From NCBI GenBank assembly GCA_944322585.1, contig CALUPB010000001.1, positions 62,001 through 126,000 on the forward strand: 64,000 nt of DNA, written 5' to 3'. This document shows, in pieces, positions 44,475 through 53,432 of the stretch. How positions within the stretch are numbered: the stretch's first letter is position 1; every line of letters begins with the position of its first letter. The notes below the pieces were generated by a model. The model searched no databases, was not told where the DNA came from, and saw only the letters and a list, made by a program, of their open reading frames with translations. Source of the DNA: an uncultured Bacteroidales bacterium (GTDB lineage: Bacteria > Bacteroidota > Bacteroidia > Bacteroidales > UBA932). A program made the translations under genes and the position numbers.

Positions 44475-47300
44475 TCAAAGGGTATAGCTTATGCCGGCTT
44501 CAAAACCCGGTCCTACATGCCAGGCCTCCACGTCGACTGTCCTTCCGGCATTAGGGATATCCTGACGGTAGCGGGCGGTCTGGTCAAGGATGTTCTTGAA
44601 CCCGAGACTCACCGACCATTGCCTGTGGAACCTGTAGGAAGCATTGAAATCGAGAGTATGGAAAGGCATCTGCTTCACATCACCGAGTCCCATTATTCCG
44701 ACCGAATGGATACGCGGTCCCTGGATATTGTAAAGCAGTGCGAGCCCCAGTTCCCTGTTGTCATCGAACTTTGGATTGTAGGTTATGTCCACATTCACGA
44801 TGTACGGTGAAGCACCCTGAAGAGGCCGCTGCATGTTGGTGTATGAACCTGCCGGGAGCTTGACATTGGTGTACATGAACGAGCCGTTTGCATTGACTGT
44901 CAAATCCTTGATAATCTGCTTACGGAGTTCCACCTCAATTCCTGCGGCTATCCCGCTGTCAGCGTTGTTGAACGAATGTTCGACCGCTCCTCCCGAGAGC
45001 CTCTGGATACGCTCTATAGGGTTGTCCAGATATTTATAGTAGGCTGTCACTCCGACCATATCGGTGGAATTTTCCCTGAAATACTCGTATTTGAGATCGA
45101 AATTGTAGTTGTATCCGTTCTGGAGCTCTTCATTACCCCTTATCTGTGCCCCTCCGAAGGTTTCCTCGTAAAGGAAAGGCGCCATCTCCACGAATGAAGG
45201 CCTGGTGATTGTCCTTGAGAGAGACATTCTGAAAGCATGCTCATTGTTGAGAGAATATTTGAGGTTGATGGCAGGGAAAAGATCAAAGGCATCGATATTG
45301 CGCACCTCGTCAGTGCTGTAATCAGTCGTATAGGAAACACTCTGGCGGCTTGCCTCGAAACGCAGGCCGGCATTGAGGAACCAGTGCTCCGAGAACTGCA
45401 TGTCAGCCTCTACATACGCAGCCGCAATGGCATTGAACGCATCGTAATGGTTTCTCTTCTGCTTGTTGCGGTCCACGCTGATCAGGCCGCTGCTGATAGC
45501 GTCGAACCCGAGATACTGGTCCACATTCCATGTGTCGGTAATCACATCGTTGATATCATCCACATCATAGTAGAATCTCGTGACATCAAAGGTTCTGGTC
45601 TTGTACTTTCCTGTCACTCCGAATTTCAAGGTATAGTCATCATTGAACACATGCGTATTCTTTTCCGACAGCACGAATTCGTTCTCATCCAGTGCACCGA
45701 AATATCTCTGCGTCTCCTGGGCATTGAGCTTGAAGAAATTGAGGTCTCCGCCGGAATTCCTGCGGAACATCACCTGACGGCGGTCAGGCTCGTCGCTTGA
45801 AGTAAGGCTCACGGACGCGCCCCAGTCGAAAAGCCAGTCGTGACGGCCATTCTCATGGTGTCCGGAAAGCTGGTAATTCTGGAGAGTATAGTAATGTGTT
45901 ATGAAGTTGTGTCCTGTCAGGTCATAAGACTCGAAATAGTCCATGCCGCGCCTGTTCAGGAATGAATTCTCAGCATTACGGGCGAAAAATGCTGTAAGGC
46001 TTATGCTGTCGCTTTCCCTGAGAGTCTGCTCGAGATTGAACAGACCGGCGATGTCCAGCTTCCGCCTGTAACTGTCGTAGTTGTATTCGGAACGCATCTC
46101 ACCGGAAGAGCTTGCCTCATAGGTACGATAGAACGCATCCCTTACCGTCTCGTCTCCAGACTTGATACTGAAAGAGGCGAGAAGATTGAGTTTATGGCTG
46201 CCTGTGTCGAAACTGCGGCCGTATCCGACATTACCGTTCAGATCCGGAAGAGCCTTGGTAAAGTAGGAATCGAATGTAGTCCCGAAAATATTGTTCTGTC
46301 TTACATACTGCCCGAACTGGCTGTATTCAATATCGTCAGCCACTGAATTGATCCTGTAGGTGTGGAACAGTGACCTGCTGTCCATCCGTCCGAAATCCTG
46401 GAAGACCGTGCCGGAATAGCCTCCGGTCGAGAAGCCGGCGGTGAAGAAATTCTCGGAACCTTCCTTTGTACTTATATCCACATGGGCTCCGGAATAGTCG
46501 GCGAATGAACTCGCTTCATAGACCTTGCTTACAGTGATGTTCTGGATGGTCGAAGCCGGGAATATGTCGAGAGGTATCAGTTTATTGTCCGGGTTAGGGG
46601 AAGCAATCGGAAGTCCGTTAAGGGTTGTGGTACTGTAACGGTCTCCCAATCCCCTGACTATCAACTGACCCGCACTTGCGATGGAAATGCCTGAAAGTTT
46701 CGCCACGCTTTCCTGTGCATTGGAGATACCCTTTACACTCATCTCCTTGGCTCCCATATTCTCTATGGCGAAAGCTGAATTTATCCTTTCCTGCTGCAGA
46801 GCCTGAAGAGATTCCAGAGATTTGCGTGCTGTCACCACGGCATCTTCTATCATGCGCTGGTCAGGATGCATCACAATCACATATTCTCCGGCTGCTCCCG
46901 GCAGCAGAGTCACATAGCCGTCCGACGGCACATGACCTCCCGCATCACTGCCGCCATGCACATTTCCCTGACTTCCGTCATCAGACACGGACATGACATT
47001 GACCGACCGGCCGGATACCGAAACTTTCAGATATAAATTGAAGAAACCCACATAAGAAACGAGCAGACTGTAGTCGCCGTCACCGAGAAGCAGTTCACAC
47101 TTCCCGTCCAGGTCTGTCACGACCCCGGTTGAGGTACCTTCAATCAGGATTGCCGCACCGATGAGCGGTTCTCCCGACTCTGCATCCTTTACGGTTGCTT
47201 TCAATACAGAATCGCCTTCATTGGCAGATGTGGCACCGAGTCCGCCTGCCGACCCCAAAACAACTGTTACAAGTGCCGCTAAAATTCTTACACTTTTCAT
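44475..47300 (-). CDS. TonB-dependent outer-membrane receptor
   Basis: A 941-residue receptor. A signal peptide (about 1-23) is followed by a carboxypeptidase-regulatory-like domain (LKATVKDAESGEPLIGAAILIEGTSTGVVTDLDGKCELLLGDGDYSLLVSYVGF), an unusual Gly/Ser/His-rich segment (about 107-130), then the plug (ISNAQESVAKLSGISIASAGQLIVRGLGDRYSTTTLNGLPIASPNPDN) and a 22-strand-type barrel ending in NILDQTARYRQDIPNAGRTVDVEAWHVGPGFEAGISYTL. It is not SusC-like in having a SusD partner; instead a beta-helix lipoprotein follows. A TACTTTTG element lies only nine bases before the ATG. Confidence 0.92.
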   Translation of the reverse strand: MKSVRILAALVTVVLGSAGGLGATSANEGDSVLKATVKDAESGEPLIGAAILIEGTSTGVVTDLDGKCELLLGDGDYSLLVSYVGFFNLYLKVSVSGRSVNVMSVSDDGSQGNVHGGSDAGGHVPSDGYVTLLPGAAGEYVIVMHPDQRMIEDAVVTARKSLESLQALQQERINSAFAIENMGAKEMSVKGISNAQESVAKLSGISIASAGQLIVRGLGDRYSTTTLNGLPIASPNPDNKLIPLDIFPASTIQNITVSKVYEASSFADYSGAHVDISTKEGSENFFTAGFSTGGYSGTVFQDFGRMDSRSLFHTYRINSVADDIEYSQFGQYVRQNNIFGTTFDSYFTKALPDLNGNVGYGRSFDTGSHKLNLLASFSIKSGDETVRDAFYRTYEASSSGEMRSEYNYDSYRRKLDIAGLFNLEQTLRESDSISLTAFFARNAENSFLNRRGMDYFESYDLTGHNFITHYYTLQNYQLSGHHENGRHDWLFDWGASVSLTSSDEPDRRQVMFRRNSGGDLNFFKLNAQETQRYFGALDENEFVLSEKNTHVFNDDYTLKFGVTGKYKTRTFDVTRFYYDVDDINDVITDTWNVDQYLGFDAISSGLISVDRNKQKRNHYDAFNAIAAAYVEADMQFSEHWFLNAGLRFEASRQSVSYTTDYSTDEVRNIDAFDLFPAINLKYSLNNEHAFRMSLSRTITRPSFVEMAPFLYEETFGGAQIRGNEELQNGYNYNFDLKYEYFRENSTDMVGVTAYYKYLDNPIERIQRLSGGAVEHSFNNADSGIAAGIEVELRKQIIKDLTVNANGSFMYTNVKLPAGSYTNMQRPLQGASPYIVNVDITYNPKFDDNRELGLALLYNIQGPRIHSVGIMGLGDVKQMPFHTLDFNASYRFHRQWSVSLGFKNILDQTARYRQDIPNAGRTVDVEAWHVGPGFEAGISYTL

Positions 47301-47308
47301 ATCGACGG

Positions 47309-47316
47309 CAAAAGTA
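47309..47316 (-). promoter_or_regulatory. Candidate -7 element for the TonB receptor
   Basis: TACTTTTG on the minus strand ends eight bases before the ATG at 47300. If used, the transcript would be almost leaderless. No -33 element is visible. Confidence 0.3.
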
Positions 47317-47515
47317 GCTGCCGGCGGTAAAAGATTTTTTAAGGCCCGTTTATAATAATGTTACAGTCTGTTAAACAACGGTTAAATTTTTAATTTATTG
47401 TTACACGGCATATTCCGGGACAGGATGAAAGACATCGGCACAACAGCCCGGAACCGGCTGCCGTAAAAGAACCGGCTGACAGAAAAATGATGTCAGGACA
47501 GGAAGCAGACAGGCT

Positions 47516-49189
47516 TCAATAGAGCCGATACTTCAGGGAGAGAGCCTCGAACTGTGCTACGTCCTTGTTCCAGTAGTCCTCGATATCGGAAACCCTGTAG
47601 GCCCTGCCGAATTCTGTCCTGATATAGGATGTTCCGCAGACCTTGTCGAAAAGTCCGGTTCCGGAAGCGGTCTCGAAAGGTTTCCTGTCCGGATACAGTC
47701 TTGCGACAGCCTGCATGACATAGAACTGGGTCAGTGTCACCTGCGCCGCTTCATAGTCAGTGAAAAAATACTGGACTCCCTTGACGAGTTTTCCGGCACT
47801 GCTTCCAGAGAACGGCTTATAATATATCGTACGGAATTCCACCCCCGGCAGACAGTAGCTGTCCAGTTCCTCCTTGAGCCGCTCCGCATCTATCCATTCC
47901 GCACCGAAGACCCCGAACGGCAATGTATACCCTATACCTATATTGAGAAAATTGTAGAGTTCCCCGCATATTCCCGCTGCGGAATAATTTATCGCAGCCT
48001 CCGCTGTAGGGATGTTGGGAGAAGGCAGCAGCCACGGGAGGCCGGTGTCCGAATAAAGCATGTCACGCCGCCAGCCTTCCATAGGAATGACGGACAACCT
48101 GCAGTGCGCAGGTGTCTGGCCTCCAGTCTGACCGCAGTTGAGACCTTCCTCATTGATGAGTATAGCAAGTTCTCCTACAGTCAGTCCATATATATAAGGT
48201 ATCCTGTACTGCCCCACAAAAGATATGAGACCTTCTTCCGCCAGACATCCCTCTACCTTGTTGCCGCCCAAAGGGTTGGGTCTGTCGAGAACCATGACCC
48301 CGATATCCAGGGCCGCACAGGCTTCCATGACAAGACCGAGGGTGCTGATGAACGTATATGACCTCGCCCCGACATCCTGTATGTCATACACCATCACATC
48401 TATGCCCATGAGCATATCCTCAGTCGGCTTCCGGGTGCTGCCATAAAGAGAATACACCGGCAACCCCGTAGTCACGTCAGTCACGTCGCTGACCTTGCCT
48501 CCGGCATAAACGTCTCCGCGGACCCCGTGCTCAGGGCCGAAAAGCGCGACCAGTTCCACTCCTTCCGCATTATAAAGAATATCAATTGTAGAGCGTAAAT
48601 CCCGTGCAACTCCGCTCGGATTGGTCACAAGCCCTACCCTTTTGCCTTTCAAAGGCGCAAAATCCATTTTTTCCAGCACTTCTATACCGGGAAGGACAAC
48701 CGTTTCTCCGGAACAGGTTCCATGGTACATGCCGGACTCCTGTTCCACGGAACAGGTCCCATAGTGCATGCCGGGCTCCAGGTCTCCGGCAAACAGGACT
48801 TCGGAATACGACCATCCCCTGTCTTCGGCACACGCTGCCGGAGAAAAAGCACGTGAAGCATCCTCGGCACCTGCCGCCGGAACAGATGCAGAAGAATCCC
48901 CTCTCACGCCTGTATCAGCTCCGGAAACCGTATCCCTGCCTGCCGTGACGCAACCGGACGAGTCCGGAACGGTCATCCGGGACCTGCTCCCCCCGATGCC
49001 ATCCGCCGACATATAGTCATACGGAACGAATACAGTGTCATTCACTTGTACAGTATCCCTGACAATGACCAGAACAGTATCCGCCTTGGGTTTCCTTTTC
49101 CTTTTTCGCGGCCTGTCGGAGGCAACTGCATCAGTCACCGCCGACAATGTCATAAGAACACTCAGAAACAGTATTATCTTTGTTTTCAT
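47516..49189 (-). CDS. namZ: NamZ/DUF1343 exo-beta-N-acetylmuramidase
   Basis: A 557-residue exported protein. A signal peptide (MKTKIILFLSVLMTLSAVTDAVA) and a long lineage-specific N-terminal stretch (about 25-155, basic, then Ser/Ala/Gly-rich, then two 13-residue repeats) precede the DUF1343 catalytic region. That region has GKRVGLVTNPSGV, ELVALFGPEHGVRGD, YSLYGSTRKPTEDMLMGIDVMVYDIQDVGARSYTFISTLGLVMEAC and DRPNPLGG. Characterised DUF1343 enzymes (B. subtilis NamZ) release terminal MurNAc from peptidoglycan chains. It ends the seven-gene run; AmpG precedes it by 25 bases. The start at 49189 is chosen for the signal peptide rather than 49255, which would overlap AmpG. Confidence 0.88.
   Translation of the reverse strand: MKTKIILFLSVLMTLSAVTDAVASDRPRKRKRKPKADTVLVIVRDTVQVNDTVFVPYDYMSADGIGGSRSRMTVPDSSGCVTAGRDTVSGADTGVRGDSSASVPAAGAEDASRAFSPAACAEDRGWSYSEVLFAGDLEPGMHYGTCSVEQESGMYHGTCSGETVVLPGIEVLEKMDFAPLKGKRVGLVTNPSGVARDLRSTIDILYNAEGVELVALFGPEHGVRGDVYAGGKVSDVTDVTTGLPVYSLYGSTRKPTEDMLMGIDVMVYDIQDVGARSYTFISTLGLVMEACAALDIGVMVLDRPNPLGGNKVEGCLAEEGLISFVGQYRIPYIYGLTVGELAILINEEGLNCGQTGGQTPAHCRLSVIPMEGWRRDMLYSDTGLPWLLPSPNIPTAEAAINYSAAGICGELYNFLNIGIGYTLPFGVFGAEWIDAERLKEELDSYCLPGVEFRTIYYKPFSGSSAGKLVKGVQYFFTDYEAAQVTLTQFYVMQAVARLYPDRKPFETASGTGLFDKVCGTSYIRTEFGRAYRVSDIEDYWNKDVAQFEALSLKYRLY
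48711..48788 (-). repeat. Two 39-bp repeats in namZ
   Basis: Two copies (48711-48749 and 48750-48788) share GAACAGGTYCCAT and CATGCCGG. In frame they encode EPGMHYGTCSVEQ and ESGMYHGTCSGET in the linker before the catalytic domain. Confidence 0.8.
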
Positions 49190-49214
49190 CCGTAATATAT
49201 TTAGAAGCTGACTG

Positions 49215-50759
49215 TCATTTTTCCGTACCGTCATCATGGACGGCTTTCCTGACACCGTACTCAGGATCTACCTTCACAAAAAGCGTCACCCCGACAGTCG
49301 CCATGCAGCACACGGCCACCATCCAGAAAAAGCCGACATAGCCGAGCCACTCCTGAAGATAGCCTGCCACCATCCCCGGCAACATCATGCTAAGTGCCAT
49401 GAATGCCGTACAGATAGAATAATGCGAAGTCTTGAATTCCCCTTCCGCAAAATACATCATATAAAGCATATAGGCAGTGAAACCGAAGCCGTAGCCGAAC
49501 TGGTCGAACACCACGCATGAGCTGATAATCCATATGTCGGACGGCTGTGCGACAGCAAGATACAGGAACACCAGACACGGCAGGGCAAGGCTGAGTGCCA
49601 TAGGCCACATCGACCTTTTCAGCCCCCACCTGGAGGCAGCCATACCGCCGACAATCCCTCCGAGAGTCAATGCAATGACTCCTGCGGTACCGTATACTAT
49701 ACCCACTGTCTCCGTGGAAAGGCCCAGACCGCCCTCGGACACAGGGTCGAGCAGAAACGGATTCAGCATCTTTACAAGGAACGCTTCCGGCAGACGGTAT
49801 AGAAGCATGAATACAATTGCCATCCAGACATGTCTTTTCCGGAAAAATGTAGCGAATGTCTTCCCGAATTCTCTTACAATTCCGGAAAAGATGTATTCAT
49901 CTGTCCGGGATCCGGCGCCTCCGCAACCGTCAGAAGCCATTTCCAGCGACCCGCCATCCCTGCGTGAATGCAGGCACTGCCTGACGTGGTTACCGCCGGA
50001 TGGTGTTTTCTGCAGCTCGCAGTCCTTGTTTTCTGCAACAGCAGGGACATCGGAAACCGGACGCGGAAGGACAAATATATGATAGAAGGTAAGCGCAGCA
50101 AACAGCAGGGCGCAGGCAAGAAGTGTCAGCGACCAGGCAAGAGGGATATTCTCCAGCCTTGTCTCAAGCAGACCTGCCGCTACCACAAGCACACCCTGAC
50201 CGAACACGGAAGAAAGCCTGTAGAAAGTGCTCCGTATACCGACGAAAAAAGACTGTTCTCCCTTGTCGAGAGCCAGCATATAGAAACCGTCTGCGGCTAT
50301 GTCATGGGTAGCGGAAGCAAATGCCGTTATCCAGAATATGACCAGTGTCAGCACGAAAAGGGATACCGGGGCGGAAGCCTGCGACACGCCAGATGCTGCC
50401 TCCGACGGCATGGCGGCAGTCCGGATAAAGTCTGAAAGCGATGCCTGCCCCGGAATGGAAAACGCAGCAGCGGCAAAGGCTGACGACATCAGAACCTGCA
50501 TCGTCACCACCCACCACCTCTTGGTCCTGATAATATCGACGAACGGAGACCAAAGAGGCTTTATCACCCACGGAAGATAGAGCAGCCCGGTGTACATGGC
50601 GATGTCACCGTTACCCATTCCGAGCCTCTTGAACATTATCACCGATATGACATTGACTATAAAATACGGGATGCCCTCCGCAAAATACAGGGTAGGGATC
50701 CAGAGCCAAGGGGTGCTTTTCAGCCTGTTGTGATTTCCGCCGTCCATTTCCGTCATCAT
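49215..50759 (-). CDS. AmpG-like muropeptide permease (MFS)
   Basis: A 514-residue inner-membrane transporter with about 12 hydrophobic segments. PWLWIPTLYFAEGIPYFIVNVISVIMFKRLGMGNGDIAMYTGLLYLPWVIKPLWSPFVD is the AmpG-type N-terminus. AmpG proteins import anhydromuropeptides for recycling. A polar loop insert of about 55 residues (roughly 235-290, Cys/Gly/Ser-rich) separates the two halves and is longer than I would expect. Its ATG overlaps the TGA of the DUF4922-SpoIID gene (ATGA at 50756-50759), so translation is probably coupled; namZ follows after 25 bases. Confidence 0.87.
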   Translation of the reverse strand: MMTEMDGGNHNRLKSTPWLWIPTLYFAEGIPYFIVNVISVIMFKRLGMGNGDIAMYTGLLYLPWVIKPLWSPFVDIIRTKRWWVVTMQVLMSSAFAAAAFSIPGQASLSDFIRTAAMPSEAASGVSQASAPVSLFVLTLVIFWITAFASATHDIAADGFYMLALDKGEQSFFVGIRSTFYRLSSVFGQGVLVVAAGLLETRLENIPLAWSLTLLACALLFAALTFYHIFVLPRPVSDVPAVAENKDCELQKTPSGGNHVRQCLHSRRDGGSLEMASDGCGGAGSRTDEYIFSGIVREFGKTFATFFRKRHVWMAIVFMLLYRLPEAFLVKMLNPFLLDPVSEGGLGLSTETVGIVYGTAGVIALTLGGIVGGMAASRWGLKRSMWPMALSLALPCLVFLYLAVAQPSDIWIISSCVVFDQFGYGFGFTAYMLYMMYFAEGEFKTSHYSICTAFMALSMMLPGMVAGYLQEWLGYVGFFWMVAVCCMATVGVTLFVKVDPEYGVRKAVHDDGTEK

Positions 50760-53407
50760 TTATCCGTTTCGGTTTGAAAGCCGTGCTGTCCGTCACGGGA
50801 TACTGCATGCCCGGGAGAGACGCAATGACCGGCGGGGCTGTCCGCTGACGGATGGACCAGACCTTCGGGACAGATTGCAGTTCCCGGATAATAATGCTCC
50901 AATATCTGTCTGTACGTGTATCCTCGCGAGGCCATAACGGCTGCCCCTATCTGGCACAGGCCGACCCCGTGTCCCCAGCCCCTGCCATGAATGACGACTT
51001 CGGTCCATTCAGCCGGTTCCCCGACTGTCCCGTCTCCTTCATAGCCACCCATGGATATGAAGGAAGCAGGCTTACATGCAGAGCCCGCCGCCTTCGGACC
51101 CTGCTTGCATGTCGGCTGCACCGGATTCCCCGCCGCATCGAGATATTCCACATAGAATGCAGAACTTTTCAGATGGGTATCGGAAAGGACTTTCCTGATT
51201 TCCAATTCTTTCCCTACCGTTAAAGTTCCCTTGTCGCCTGTGAGCCTCAGTTTACGTATCCGTCCGGAGCCTCCTCTTTCAAGAGGTTCGAGCGATATTA
51301 TCCTGCCTATGTCCGTTCCGGCACGTTTCCTGACAATCCCGGACAGTTCGTCCCGGCCGTATTTTATCTCCCACCGGTAAAAATCCTTCGTACGGAGATC
51401 ATAGTCGTTGAGTACCTGGGACAGGACATCCATGTCATCAGTGTCGCAGAATGCCCTGCAATCCGCCGTTTCCCGGGCCGTTCTTCCGTCCTGCATGAGG
51501 GGACGCCCCTCCGCCATGTCACCGACATGACAAGACCCGCCCAAGACATGCCCCGGCGTATCAGGCAAAGCCGGCAGATACGGATAATCGGTGTCATCCC
51601 AACAGGTGGAGAACTTTTCAGTCACACCTCCGCAGCACTTGGAAAAACGCGCATCGCATATCCGTCCTCCATATGTCAGCACCTCTCCCCAGGTCCGGTC
51701 CACTGCATCCCTGACTGTCTTTCCGACAGCCCGGGTCAGGCCCTGGTATCGCTGGCAATGGTCATCCGCACATACGTCGAAGTCCATGTGGTCAGTACGG
51801 TCGTACCATCTGATTATTTCTCCAGCCCCTTCTCCCGCACTCTCCGGCCTTGTCTCTGCGAAATCCTCCTCAAGACGATCCGGACATTTTGGTCCGGAAG
51901 GACTTCCTACGGTGACTGCAGCGTCAGTCTGTGCCGTGCAGACTCCTGACTGTGCAGACTCCTGTCCGGCAGTCCGGCGCCTTGCAATCTGTGCCATTAC
52001 CCAGGATCTGGAAATGACGGCATGTGCCTTCAGGAATTCCAAAGAAGCCGTAGACTTCATCTCTGAAGAAATTACACTGACAAGATAATCTTCGACCCCC
52101 ACGACATCCACCGCAACGAGACTTTCCCCGACAACAATGATTTTCAGGGTCCCCGCGAATTTCTGCGTTTCCTTCCTTTCCCAATGGAAACCCTTTCCTA
52201 TCGTCACTCCATACAGGGCGAAAGTAGGCCCGGCAAACATTGTCGAAGGGGTGACTTCCCCGAAATCCAGTCCGTCGTAAAGGGCTCCGCAGTATTCGAT
52301 CTTCCCTTCCCTGTAGACAGCCTTTCTCGGCCCCGCACCGTCTGAAAATATCTCGAACTCTATCTCCTTGCCGGACATTATTCCCACGGAAAGTTTCGGC
52401 TGGGTTCTGACTAAACGTCTGACAATCATTTCCTCCACATCAGGCTGGACGGAAACTTCCGACAGCATCTCCTCCAGCAGCCTTTCATCGAGCTTCAGGA
52501 AATCTTCCTTTACCGGAGCGATGAACAGCCCGGCCATGTCGACACAGCCGGGACTCATGGTCAGATGATCGGGCCCGTCGGAGAAATAATGGCCGGATCT
52601 GTGACACGTCCTGAAAATGATTATGGAACGGTATTCACCGTTGCCGAACCATGTGAACAGATTGAACCTCGGCTCATTGTCTCCATCAGGCACAGGAGCG
52701 CAGTCAATCAGGCGATAGAACAGTTTGGCGGCGGACTTTGCCGTCCCGGAACGCAGGACAAATATCCCCCGGGTGAATTTCCGGTAATGGAACAGGTCGG
52801 CATCCTGGACGGAAGAAAGGTATTCCAGCTCTGCGGCAACGCCTTCATCTGTCCCTGCACTGTCCGGCATCCGGCCGCTGATATCATCAAGAAGCCTGTC
52901 CACATCAATCTCAAGCGGCATCTGCCCACGCCCGGTCCCCTGGAAATGATGGTGATCCGGAGCGGAAGCCCCGCATTTCGGACCGTTATAGAAAAAGATA
53001 TGGTCAGGATAAGCCCGGGCCAGGTCAAGGATATCGACATATCTTTTCCAGATAGACTGCGGACTGTGGCAGGCCAATGCAATCACCAGATGATCCGGGA
53101 AAATAGGATATGGATTGACAAGTATGTCATACTTCTTCCCTTTTCTGCCGTCAAAACCGATGCGCATCTGTTCCTTCGGCCTGTTATCCCGGCACAGGAA
53201 GCACGGACGTGCATTGAGAGAAGCGGCATCCGTTCTGGCTGCGGAAGATATTATCCTGGCAGGGTTATGCTGCACCCTGACTGTGAGTCCTCCGACAGAC
53301 AGCTCCCTGACATGTACATTTTTCAATGCCCTGAAATTGTCACAAGCCAAAGGCCAGCGGGAGAGCTGGTCATTGACGAACTTGCTTATGTCCTTACCTT
53401 GTGCCAT
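50756..53407 (-). CDS. DUF4922 (HIT-like) - SpoIID fusion protein
   Basis: An 883-residue two-part protein. The N-terminal part (about 1-330) is DUF4922-like, with CFLC (69-72) and DHHHFQGTGRGQMPLE (152-156 is HHHFQ), a His-x-His-x-x-like HIT/GalT active-site pattern. The rest is a SpoIID/LytB domain: VGVEDYLVSVISSEMKS with the catalytic Glu near 449, SKCCGGVTEKFSTCW, and HGRGWGHGVGLCQIGA. SpoIID enzymes cleave denuded glycan or enhance amidases. No signal peptide is visible, so the location is uncertain. A Ser/Gln/Gly-rich insert of about 45 residues interrupts the SpoIID part. ATG 53407 is used; starts up to 53488 would overlap the upstream gene. Confidence 0.83.
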   Translation of the reverse strand: MAQGKDISKFVNDQLSRWPLACDNFRALKNVHVRELSVGGLTVRVQHNPARIISSAARTDAASLNARPCFLCRDNRPKEQMRIGFDGRKGKKYDILVNPYPIFPDHLVIALACHSPQSIWKRYVDILDLARAYPDHIFFYNGPKCGASAPDHHHFQGTGRGQMPLEIDVDRLLDDISGRMPDSAGTDEGVAAELEYLSSVQDADLFHYRKFTRGIFVLRSGTAKSAAKLFYRLIDCAPVPDGDNEPRFNLFTWFGNGEYRSIIIFRTCHRSGHYFSDGPDHLTMSPGCVDMAGLFIAPVKEDFLKLDERLLEEMLSEVSVQPDVEEMIVRRLVRTQPKLSVGIMSGKEIEFEIFSDGAGPRKAVYREGKIEYCGALYDGLDFGEVTPSTMFAGPTFALYGVTIGKGFHWERKETQKFAGTLKIIVVGESLVAVDVVGVEDYLVSVISSEMKSTASLEFLKAHAVISRSWVMAQIARRRTAGQESAQSGVCTAQTDAAVTVGSPSGPKCPDRLEEDFAETRPESAGEGAGEIIRWYDRTDHMDFDVCADDHCQRYQGLTRAVGKTVRDAVDRTWGEVLTYGGRICDARFSKCCGGVTEKFSTCWDDTDYPYLPALPDTPGHVLGGSCHVGDMAEGRPLMQDGRTARETADCRAFCDTDDMDVLSQVLNDYDLRTKDFYRWEIKYGRDELSGIVRKRAGTDIGRIISLEPLERGGSGRIRKLRLTGDKGTLTVGKELEIRKVLSDTHLKSSAFYVEYLDAAGNPVQPTCKQGPKAAGSACKPASFISMGGYEGDGTVGEPAEWTEVVIHGRGWGHGVGLCQIGAAVMASRGYTYRQILEHYYPGTAICPEGLVHPSADSPAGHCVSPGHAVSRDGQHGFQTETDK

Positions 53408-53432
53408 ATTGTCAATACCCGCTGTACTGATT

